Shown in pieces: positions 41,312 through 49,488 of a stretch of 64,000 nt of DNA (position 1 is the first letter of the stretch; the number at the start of each line of letters is the position of its first letter). A model generated the notes under the pieces. That model saw only the letters and a list, made by a program, of their open reading frames with translations. It did no database searches and was not told where the DNA came from. Source of the stretch: Metabacillus schmidteae (lineage in GTDB: Bacteria; Bacillota; Bacilli; Bacillales; Bacillaceae); the NCBI RefSeq assembly GCF_903166545.1, contig NZ_CAESCH010000002.1, forward strand, positions 124,001 through 188,000. Reading direction: 5' to 3'. Made by a program: the position numbers and the translations under genes.

Positions 41312-42100
41312 CTATTTCTCTTCGACGATTTTGGATGAGATCCAGCCGGTTTTGCCGGATTGGGTTTCGATTTTGAGCCATGTGATGCCGCGGTTGTCGA
41401 TTTTTTGTTCGTCCATGTATGTGACGGTTTCGTCTTGGAAGATGTCTTCCACGATTTGGCCATCAAGTGATGGGTTTGCACGAACGTTACCGCCGACGCT
41501 TTTGTATTGGTCGGTTAAGATGTATTCCTTAGTATTCACCTTTGAACTTACTTCTTCCACTTTTGCCAGAAGTGTTCCTTGATAGTCTTTAATGTCAAAG
41601 CCTAGGTCTTTTTGGACTTTTTCTTCTGTCATCCATCTGTCAAATTGATCCCAGGTTTGGGAGTAGGAGCTTGTTGGGTTATTGACGATAGCAAGTGGCA
41701 ATAGAATGGCAAGGGCGATTCCCACGAGACGAAATGTTCTTTTCCATTTGGCTTTGTTTCGTGTGCGTTTTTTTGAGAGCATTTCTGTTTTGCTGAATGT
41801 TTTAAGGAGCAAGGCAAAAAGCTCTTCTATTCCTTCAAGCCAGGAAGGGATGATGTAGTTCCCCTGGTTTCTTCTTTTGCTTAAAAATTTATGAAACAGA
41901 ACCATGACCGGATAGGAAAGGTAATGAACGGCTTTATGCAAAAGAATGCTCATCCATTCAATTAGCCTTGGTGCTATATGAAAGAGAACCGGCCGCATGA
42001 GAATGATGACGATAAACGTAAAAATGGCAATTCTGAGCCAGATGGGTAGCAGGGCAAGTGGTACCCATAGCCAGTATATTTGCTCTAGTAAGGTTTCCAC
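41312..42100 (-). CDS. membrane protein with extracytoplasmic SH3b domain
   Basis: Last gene of a four-gene operon, 262 residues. Two hydrophobic segments near the N-terminus (IAIFTFIVIILMRPVLF) precede a basic cytoplasmic loop (KKRTRNKAKWKR) and a third helix (LVGIALAILLPLAIV at about 126-140). A C-terminal bacterial SH3 domain follows (SVGGNVRANPSLDGQIVEDI to TGWISSKIVEEK). It might anchor the system at the membrane or bind cell wall. GTG start, five bases after the preceding stop. Its last 27 pyrimidine-ending codons all end in C, and it stops at a palindrome remnant. Confidence 0.7.
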   Translation of the reverse strand: METLLEQIYWLWVPLALLPIWLRIAIFTFIVIILMRPVLFHIAPRLIEWMSILLHKAVHYLSYPVMVLFHKFLSKRRNQGNYIIPSWLEGIEELFALLLKTFSKTEMLSKKRTRNKAKWKRTFRLVGIALAILLPLAIVNNPTSSYSQTWDQFDRWMTEEKVQKDLGFDIKDYQGTLLAKVEEVSSKVNTKEYILTDQYKSVGGNVRANPSLDGQIVEDIFQDETVTYMDEQKIDNRGITWLKIETQSGKTGWISSKIVEEK

Positions 42101-42105
42101 TCGCG

Positions 42106-43044
42106 TTACTCTCCTTTAGCTGATTGATAAAGATCATTTAAATCATCAAGTGGATCTTCTTCTCTCATTCTCGTGGAGCGACTGGTCTGGTTTTGGTTGC
42201 TACCGCCGCTAAATTCATATGGAAAATAAGCTTTAATTTTTTCAATTTGCTGATCAACTTCCACCTTATCGACAGAAGTATCCATCATAAGCTTTTTCAC
42301 CTGGTGCTGTACTTCAAGTCGGAACGATTCTTCGTTTTGAATGCGATTTTGCACCACTTCTAATGCCGCTTTATTATCTTCTGCAATGAAGAGGGCATTA
42401 AGAAGATTTCCTTTTTCAATTTCCTTCTGAATTTCTCCTGCAACAAAGCGGGCTTCACGCATTTTAATTTCTTTTTCATGAATTCTAAGCTCACTATCTT
42501 GATCCTGCTTCCAAAATCGTTTGTCATGTTCTTGATCTCGTTGGCTTTGCTTAACGAGAACATTGATATCTGAAATCACAATCCCAACCTGTTTTAAACC
42601 GGCAACCATGGAAGAGTGCTCATGAAGGTCCTCAATATGCTTTTTCACTCGTTTGGAATCAGAGATCGAGTAATCAACAGTGATTTCCTCTAGCCAATAA
42701 GGAAGCTTCTTTTTAATATATGTGACAATTTCCCCTGCACCTTGTTGAACAAGGGAGATCGGATCTACCACTTTGTAGTCAATTGACAAATCAATTAAAA
42801 AGTCACGACCTCTGTCAAGTGAAGGGTACTCATCTTCGTTTTGGAAGCTTTGCGTAGCCATGTTTACAAGATAAACCTTTGTGTATTTTCCGGCGCGAAG
42901 ATCACTGCGACTTAAGCGATCACCATTTTTGACCACTTGATAATTGTTTTGGTCATTCGTATAAACAAACGCTTGATTCATTGATGATGCTGGTGGTTTT
43001 TCAAAAAAGCTAAATTTAACTGGTTGTACGTCGATGAGATTCAT
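42106..43044 (-). CDS. SPFH/Band 7-like protein
   Basis: Protein of 312 residues without a clear membrane helix. Residues about 30-170 resemble an SPFH (stomatin/flotillin) fold: GKYTKVYLVNMATQSF, SLDRGRDFLIDLSIDYKVVD, and LEEITVDYSISDSKRVKKHI. A long charged coiled coil follows (about 170-260; DSELRIHEKEIKMREARF), then a polar tail. SPFH proteins form ring scaffolds. The ATG overlaps the TIR-gene stop by four bases, so the two are translated together. The SPFH assignment is by pattern and needs a profile search. Confidence 0.55.
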   Translation of the reverse strand: MNLIDVQPVKFSFFEKPPASSMNQAFVYTNDQNNYQVVKNGDRLSRSDLRAGKYTKVYLVNMATQSFQNEDEYPSLDRGRDFLIDLSIDYKVVDPISLVQQGAGEIVTYIKKKLPYWLEEITVDYSISDSKRVKKHIEDLHEHSSMVAGLKQVGIVISDINVLVKQSQRDQEHDKRFWKQDQDSELRIHEKEIKMREARFVAGEIQKEIEKGNLLNALFIAEDNKAALEVVQNRIQNEESFRLEVQHQVKKLMMDTSVDKVEVDQQIEKIKAYFPYEFSGGSNQNQTSRSTRMREEDPLDDLNDLYQSAKGE

Positions 43045-45323
43045 TTTGTCATCCTCCCTTTATATTCCATCATGTTTTCATATAGTTCGGCATAACGCTG
43101 CTTGTTTGTGCTTGTCATTCCGTTTTTTAACCATAATTTTGCTCTTTCACTGACCGCGTATTGATCGTGATAAAGCAGTGTGAGCATAAGTGGTACTAGT
43201 TTTTTCGGGTACCGATTTACAGTTGATGTTAACCATTCCTCTGCTAATCTTTTACTCTTACTGTCTAGCAGCGCTTCGACAATAAATGGAGCAAGATATT
43301 GCTGCACTTGGTCGGCTGATAGAGCGGATAGCAGTTCATATCTTGCAGATCGCAGCACTGAGTAAATGAAATGAAGATACTTTCTCTGATCACTTTCCTG
43401 TTGCCAGCTATGAAAATGCTGCAAAAATGATTCTGTATAATCACGCTGCTCTATGCCTGCCTGAAAAAGCTTTGTATAGCTTTGTCTTGTCATATTGCGG
43501 AGAGCAGAAGGATTTGATAAAAATGATTTTTGTAAAAGCTTTAGTGACTTTGGATACAAAAGAACACCGATCTCAGACCCGATGGCAGCTGAAGCAGTCC
43601 ATTGCAGAGCATGATTGTTTCGCTGTGAGCTCCAGCTTGTCACAAGATTCATAATTTGCTGGACATACAGATCTTTTTTTATTAGTTCCGATAAGATCTT
43701 CACGGTTGTTAGACGGTATATCGTCTGATCATGCTTTGCCCAGTCCTGCAGAAGCTCCTGGCGAACAGCCGGCAGGTCATGTGAGGCCAGTGACGTTAAA
43801 GCATGTTCTATAGTTGACATAACTGTCTTTTTCGCTTGTGCAAGATACGTATGAAACCATGACAAAAACTGAACTCGTTCAAAACGAAATTGTTCCCAAA
43901 ACTGTATTAATATGTGTTCAGCTTCTTCATCGTTTTTCATTCGAATACAATCAATCTTAATATATCCCATATCAGAGTTTACCTTTTTTGATATACGCTC
44001 TGCATTTAAAAGGGAGAGTCTTGCTTCATCTGTTAAGAATGACACATTTTCTTGTCCTTGTGGCCATGAAGGTTTCAAACATTCCTCCATTAGCTTTGAG
44101 GCGTCCATCAATGTTTTTTCCGGTACATCCTGTAAAATCGCTAATGTGACATATTGAGCAACAAGTGGTAGTGATTGACCGTTCTTCTCGAACCAGTTTT
44201 TCACTCTTACATCTATTTGACTTTGAAGTTGATCAATTATTTCCTCTACATGTAATGTGCCGTCAACGACTTTTGCCAGCTTTTCTGGAATACTAGCAAT
44301 CTCGTGTGGCACGAGCTTTTCAATATAAGGCTCAAGCTCCTCAAGTAAGGATTCTGATAGAGTGTAAAGACCTGATTCCTTTGCATGGTTAACCAACATT
44401 AATTTCGTATCTTTAGGACGTTCAATTTTTTTTGTTACAAGCCATTCTGGCAGGTCACTATCATCTGTTGTAATGACAAAATAACTACCAGCCCGCTGAA
44501 TCGTGTCCTGTAGCGCTTCCCACATTGTAAGGGTAGATTTTTCAAAAAAATCAAGATTCGCATGATCCATGATGTACCCGGTTTTTGGTTTGAAAGGCAT
44601 GTTTAATAAATCCAGCATAGACAGGGTGGGCAGAAACTCAATCATTTGCTCGACTTCCTGTTGAAGCAGCAAATTGATACCTGTTGAAAACTTCCCAACC
44701 CGTTCAGTGTGCTGTAAAACAGTCAAATGCTCCTTGTGCAACTGTTCTTCAACTTCTTGAAAATGGCTAACAGGCACATACACACGTCTTAGTGTTTCTA
44801 ACCGGGAATCTTTGATGAGAAAAGCCGTAGCTGTATGACCTGTTGAACTTTTTTGCAAGATCGGTTTTCCGATTGATTGGAGCCAATCCTTTGAAACGTC
44901 TCCCTGTTCTGCTTCAAGCTTATAAGTCAGCATCCGCTCATAAAGCACATCTATTGCTTGAGGGATGGATGGAAATTCATGTAAAAACGTCATCTGCATA
45001 CTGCGAACAATAAGGATAAGTTCTTTTGCAATTGGTGCATCATCGATCAAAATAGGCAAAATCAGCTTATTCATTTGATCAGCATACTCAATCTCCCGGT
45101 ATACAAATTTGGAGTGGTGAACCTCTTTTGAATGAAGGAGAATCACGACATCAACTTGATCGATTGCATCCACAATATCGACTAAATAATTGTTTCCTTT
45201 GTCAATATTTCGTGGTGCATACCAGCATATAAGCCCGAGGCTTTCAAGATAATCCGCCATTTCCTTCATCTTCTCAAAATTAGCACTCGCATGACTTAAA
45301 AATACTTTGATTGGTGTGTCCAT
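43041..45323 (-). CDS. TIR-domain protein with large helical C-terminal region
   Basis: Protein of 760 residues. The N-terminal TIR domain (about 4-135) reads IKVFLSHASANFEKMKEMAD, LICWYAPRNIDKGNNYLVDI, VVILLHSKEVHHSKFVYREI. Glu77 in SKFVYRE occupies the place of the catalytic Glu of NAD-cleaving bacterial TIRs. Residues about 140-760 are helical and unlike any family I recognise, with HEAT-like stretches late on (LLTSTVNRYPKKLVPLMLTL-type). Predicted role: NAD hydrolase or nucleotide-signal enzyme triggered by the C-terminal sensor. GGAGGGAT precedes the ATG, 15 bases after the SLOG gene. Confidence 0.8.
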   Translation of the reverse strand: MDTPIKVFLSHASANFEKMKEMADYLESLGLICWYAPRNIDKGNNYLVDIVDAIDQVDVVILLHSKEVHHSKFVYREIEYADQMNKLILPILIDDAPIAKELILIVRSMQMTFLHEFPSIPQAIDVLYERMLTYKLEAEQGDVSKDWLQSIGKPILQKSSTGHTATAFLIKDSRLETLRRVYVPVSHFQEVEEQLHKEHLTVLQHTERVGKFSTGINLLLQQEVEQMIEFLPTLSMLDLLNMPFKPKTGYIMDHANLDFFEKSTLTMWEALQDTIQRAGSYFVITTDDSDLPEWLVTKKIERPKDTKLMLVNHAKESGLYTLSESLLEELEPYIEKLVPHEIASIPEKLAKVVDGTLHVEEIIDQLQSQIDVRVKNWFEKNGQSLPLVAQYVTLAILQDVPEKTLMDASKLMEECLKPSWPQGQENVSFLTDEARLSLLNAERISKKVNSDMGYIKIDCIRMKNDEEAEHILIQFWEQFRFERVQFLSWFHTYLAQAKKTVMSTIEHALTSLASHDLPAVRQELLQDWAKHDQTIYRLTTVKILSELIKKDLYVQQIMNLVTSWSSQRNNHALQWTASAAIGSEIGVLLYPKSLKLLQKSFLSNPSALRNMTRQSYTKLFQAGIEQRDYTESFLQHFHSWQQESDQRKYLHFIYSVLRSARYELLSALSADQVQQYLAPFIVEALLDSKSKRLAEEWLTSTVNRYPKKLVPLMLTLLYHDQYAVSERAKLWLKNGMTSTNKQRYAELYENMMEYKGRMTK

Positions 45324-45338
45324 TTTATCCCTCCATTC

Positions 45339-45941
45339 TTATGGTGTTGTATTGTAATGTGATAACTCTCTTCCGCTTGGAGTAAAATACGTATCTGTTG
45401 TCCGTGGAGTATGAATCCAGAAAGTCTCACGGTGTGAGATGGGTTCATCCGAAATTACACTCATTGGAAATCCTTCAAACTGACATCGAATAATATGATT
45501 TGTACCACCTGTTTTTTCGGGGGATGTTTGTCCATTCCACACACCGACTAACAAATGGCTCTGTTGGGCTACATAGGCACCGACAGCAAAGTAACAATCC
45601 TTCCTGGATGTTTGCTTATAAACAGTAGCGGGTATGAAAGCCTTATTAGCTTTTTTATAAAGCCTAAGAAATTGTGCTTGATCTTGACCCTTGAAATCTT
45701 TTTTATATATTTCAACCGGAAAGGGAAGAGGCACATGCAGGGATATCCCCTTTTGAATGGCAAGCTCTGCTATCAGTTGATCAGCACCTGCAGCTAATGG
45801 CGATAACAAGGTGATGTTTTCCGGTGATTTGTGCGAAAGAATCTCATCAAACCATAACAAAGCCAGCTTTTTTACTTGAGTGTATGCTTTTGGATGGATA
45901 TCGCGATGGCCAGTTACGCCAATGATATATGAGTGTGTCAA
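45339..45941 (-). CDS. SLOG-family (Rossmann-like nucleotide-binding) protein
   Basis: Protein of 200 residues. IIGVTGHRD (6-14) and ITLLSPLAAGADQLIAELA (43-61) match the SLOG fold of SMF/DprA/LOG-related proteins that bind or process nucleotides in conflict systems. A later SHLLVGVWNG resembles the third nucleotide-contact strand. First gene of the SLOG-TIR-SPFH-SH3b operon. The start is probably the TTG at 45941, because no ATG or GTG lies before the GVTGHRD motif; the ribosome site is weak. It may sense the product of the TIR enzyme, as SLOG domains do in Thoeris; this is inference. Confidence 0.7.
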   Translation of the reverse strand: MTHSYIIGVTGHRDIHPKAYTQVKKLALLWFDEILSHKSPENITLLSPLAAGADQLIAELAIQKGISLHVPLPFPVEIYKKDFKGQDQAQFLRLYKKANKAFIPATVYKQTSRKDCYFAVGAYVAQQSHLLVGVWNGQTSPEKTGGTNHIIRCQFEGFPMSVISDEPISHRETFWIHTPRTTDTYFTPSGRELSHYNTTP

Positions 45942-46005
45942 AAATATTCTTCAACCTTCCGTGTAGAACGTGTTTGCTTTTGGTTAAAATCACCTGACTA
46001 GTTAT

Positions 46006-46020
46006 ATTTAACTGTTAAAT
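46006..46020. promoter_or_regulatory. perfect palindrome upstream of the SLOG-TIR operon
   Basis: ATTTAACTGTTAAAT, a perfect 15-base palindrome about 65 bases before the SLOG start. It is a candidate operator. No regulator gene is next to it. Confidence 0.45.
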
Positions 46021-46097
46021 GCACCCAGCCTTGTTCAATAAAGGCACGTTTACATTATAATCATGGACGAGGGGAAAAATGACTGCTTTTACTGTTT

Positions 46098-46835
46098 CTA
46101 TTCATTATGAAGTAAATCAATTTCAATTAAGTCCCATGATGTAATAATACCTAGAGGTTTTTCATATGGTGAGCCGTTTTCAGTTACAATGACAGCTTCA
46201 AGTTTTAGCTGTTTTTGAAAATATTCTTCGAAAAGGTCTTCCAGTTCTAGAATATTTTTGTGTTTGCTAATGAAGGAAACGTTGTGATCATCCTCAAATC
46301 TCTTTAAATCCCTGGCAGTTGACTGATTTAGGTCAATTCGTCCGTCTTTGATATGTGAGGCAAGCCAGCTTGTTAATCCTCCTTCTGTTAAAAGAAACGA
46401 AAACTTTTCGTTTTCATAAATTGGAAATTGATTATATGAGGAAGAATTCATCATTTTAATCACATATTCAAGCGAGTCATTTGAATGCAGGTAAACAACT
46501 GTTTTCGTCGCGATCTTCAGTACCTTTGGTGGAGCTGACAGATAGCTCGAAATTTGTTCAATCTGCTTCACGACCTTTTCATGCGGTGTGGCAATATATG
46601 TATTTGTTTGTCTTCTTTCATGAACAAGTGCATTTCGGAGCTTGGCAAATTGCTTCAAATCTCCATAAAATGATTGAATATACGTATGTTTTCGACTAGC
46701 GTCTGAAAGCAGCTTCATAAATGCATCATTATGTTCATAAGGATTTAGCTGCTTTAATACATGATGAATTTGATTAAAAGCAACCTCAAAGCGTTCAGCA
46801 AGATCTGAACTAGCCTGCTGTGTGTTGATACTCAT
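46098..46835 (-). CDS. HEPN-like/CBS domain fusion protein
   Basis: Protein of 245 residues. The N-terminal helical part (1-95) contains LRNALVHERR: Arg67-Asn68...His72 fits the Rx4-6H motif of HEPN RNases, though Abi-like non-catalytic folds share it. Residues about 100-245 contain two CBS motifs (VVYLHSNDSLEYVIKMM... YNQFPIYE and AVIVTENGSPYEKPLGIITS), which usually bind adenine nucleotides. A nucleotide-gated RNase is one reading; a plain CBS regulator is another. It lies 156 bases before the SLOG gene on the same strand. GTGAGG precedes the ATG. Confidence 0.6.
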   Translation of the reverse strand: MSINTQQASSDLAERFEVAFNQIHHVLKQLNPYEHNDAFMKLLSDASRKHTYIQSFYGDLKQFAKLRNALVHERRQTNTYIATPHEKVVKQIEQISSYLSAPPKVLKIATKTVVYLHSNDSLEYVIKMMNSSSYNQFPIYENEKFSFLLTEGGLTSWLASHIKDGRIDLNQSTARDLKRFEDDHNVSFISKHKNILELEDLFEEYFQKQLKLEAVIVTENGSPYEKPLGIITSWDLIEIDLLHNE

Positions 46836-47085
46836 TATACCTCACGACCTTTTTCAATCTTTTCTACTAAAATAGTATACAAAAAAAGGGACTGATTTCC
46901 TAGAGTAGTCCTATATTTTGACATATATTCATGTATAATGGGGAATCATATGATATTATCATATTTTATTCTAAGAGAAGTATGGTTGTTGAGGAAGCTA
47001 AGGTTATTTACCATTAGAACTTGGTGATCATTCAAGTTTTTTCAATAAAGATAGATGCTTCATTTTGGATGGTAGGTGGATTTAC

Positions 47086-49274
47086 ATGTTTTTGTTAAAA
47101 TCAAAATGGTTGTTGATTAGCTTATTTGTCGCAGTTGAGATACTGACTCTAATAGCAGATTTTTTCTTTCTTATTAATCATGTAGCTTTATCTGTATTAC
47201 ATATTACCATCTCCCTAATTACAGTTGTTTTTATTTTAGTTCTTGTTTATGGTATGAACAAAACGACGAAGGAACTAACACATAGTAATAACCGGTTAAA
47301 GTATATTTTTGATTCAATAGATGTTGCGATATGGTCACATGATTTAAAAAAAGATAATTTATTAATTACGCCCGGTATTGAAAAGTTATATGGGTACTCC
47401 TTGGATGAATTTTATCGTGATCAGCTTTTAAAGTTGTTCTACCGGAGGATCAGAAGGTGATTGAACAACGGTTGGAGCAATTAAATAAAAAGAAACCTGT
47501 CACAAGTTTATATCGAATCCTTAGGCCGGGTGGGGAAGTCCGCTGGATTCGTGATAGAGGGATTCCAACTTATGATGAAAAAGGGAATTATGTGGATTTT
47601 ACAAGTGTTTTATTTGATGTAACAGAGCAAAAGGAGCGGGAGGAGCGTTATCGCGGGTTAGTAGAGATGTCCCCGGATATTATTGCGGTGATTAGGGATT
47701 GGAAGCTTGTATTCATAAATAAAGCCGGAAGTGATCTTCTTGGCTCCACGGATATTATTGGTCGGCATGTTTTAGATCTTTTCTCTACTGACAATCTGAG
47801 TAGGATAAAAGAGATTATCCAAAAGATGGATAACAGTGACAAAATGGAAAAAGATTATTTTGAATGTCAGCTAACTCTGCCAAATGGTGCTGTTATTGAT
47901 GCGGAAGTCTCACTCATGAAGATTTTATATGAGGGAAGAGTAGCTAAGCTTCTAGTCGGCCGGGATATTACGGAGCGCAAAAAGGCAGAACAAATGATTC
48001 ACAATATGGCTTACTATGATACTGTTACGAATCTTCCAAATCGAAACATGTTTAAAGAATATTTAAATAAAAGTTTATCAGCGAATGGAAAAAACCAAGA
48101 GCTTGCTGTGTTATTCCTGGATTTGGATCGATTTAAGGTTATTAATGATACAAAAGGGCATTCAACAGGGGACCTTTTATTAAAGGATGTAGCGGATCGT
48201 TTAACGAATGCGGTGAAAAGTGACGGCTTTGTTTCCCGGCAAGGTGGAGATGAGTTTTTAATTCTCCTGGAAGGAAAGAAAAAGGAAGAGATTGAAAAAA
48301 TTGCTCAGACAATTATTGACGAGTTTTCCCGTCCATTTTTCGTCCATTGTGAAGAGATCTTTATTACAACAAGCATTGGCATTAGTCTTTACCCATATGA
48401 TGGTGAAGATCAGGAAACATTGATTAAAAATGCCGATACTGCTATGTATCTAGCCAAAGAGAGCGGGAAAAATAACTTTCAATACTATAATGCACGTCTT
48501 AACACTCAATCAACAAGAAAAATGCAGCTGGAGGTTGGGTTAAGAAAAGCACTTGAAACTGGGGAGTTTAAGATGGTGTACCAGCCGCAATATGAACTTG
48601 AAACTGGTAACATCATTGGCGTAGAGGCCTTAATTCGTTGGGAACATCCAAAGCTAGGATTTATTTCGCCTGTTGAATTTATTCCCCTTGCAGAAGAAAC
48701 AGGGCTTATTGTTCCGATAGGAAAATGGATTTTACGACAAGTGTGTGAAGATCATACTCAATGGAAGGAGGATGGTCTTGGTACAATCAGGACGGCTGTC
48801 AATATTTCCGTTCGTCAAATGCAGGATCAGGGATTTGTTAGAAGTGTGAAGCAAGTAATGGATGAATATCATGTGAATTCGGACATGATCGAGCTTGAAA
48901 TTACAGAAAGCATTATGCAAAATTTCAATCATTCGATTGTCATTTTAAAAGAGCTAAAGGAGCTTGGCGTCAAAATTGCCATTGATGATTTTGGTAAAGG
49001 CTACTCCTCATTAAGCTATTTAAAGCATCTGCCGATTGATAAAATTAAAGTGGATAAATCGTTCATCGATGATATTCTGGATCCTAATCACAATGGCTCA
49101 ATTGCGAAAGCGATTATTGATATGGGGCATATTATGAAATTCACTGTCATTGCTGAGGGGATCGAAGAAGAAAAACAAGTCGCCTTTTTATTGGAAAATA
49201 ACTGTAAGCAGGGACAGGGTTATTACTTTAGTAAGCCGGTGTCTGAAGGAGATATACGTAAATTGTTAAGTTGA
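47086..49274 (+). CDS. membrane PAS-GGDEF-EAL c-di-GMP protein, split by a -1 frameshift
   Basis: Two overlapping frames make one protein of about 730 residues. Frame 1 runs from ATG 47086 (RBS GTAGGTGGA) through two membrane helices into a PAS domain and stops at 47460. Frame 2 continues the same PAS (VVLPEDQKVIEQRLEQL), then a second PAS, GGDEF (RQGGDEFLIL, intact) and EAL (GVEALIRWEHP, DDFGKGYSSL, intact). The shift point is T TTA AAG (47427-47433), exactly phased for -1 slippage. A GTG at 47457 with GGAGG upstream could instead restart translation. It may be a mutation, programmed shift or reinitiation. No RxxD inhibitory site precedes GGDEF. Confidence 0.8.
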
Positions 49275-49306
49275 ACCCTTGTGGAGAGATCTGCAAGGGT
49301 TTTTCT
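49274..49306 (+). terminator. terminator of the GGDEF/EAL gene
   Basis: AACCCTTG (49274-49281) pairs with CAAGGGTT (49294-49301), followed by TTTCTTT. Confidence 0.85.
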
Positions 49307-49488
49307 TTGCAATATATTTGAAAACGAAGCGAAGGAGTGAGATTGAACCGAGTAGAGCACAAAGATGCAACCAGTAACCAATCCACGTAACCAGACCTAA
49401 AATGATGCAACACCACAACCAAATTATTGTTAATTAATAGTATAATAGGAATACATTTGAAGAATCATACAAGAAAGCGAGAGTTAAG

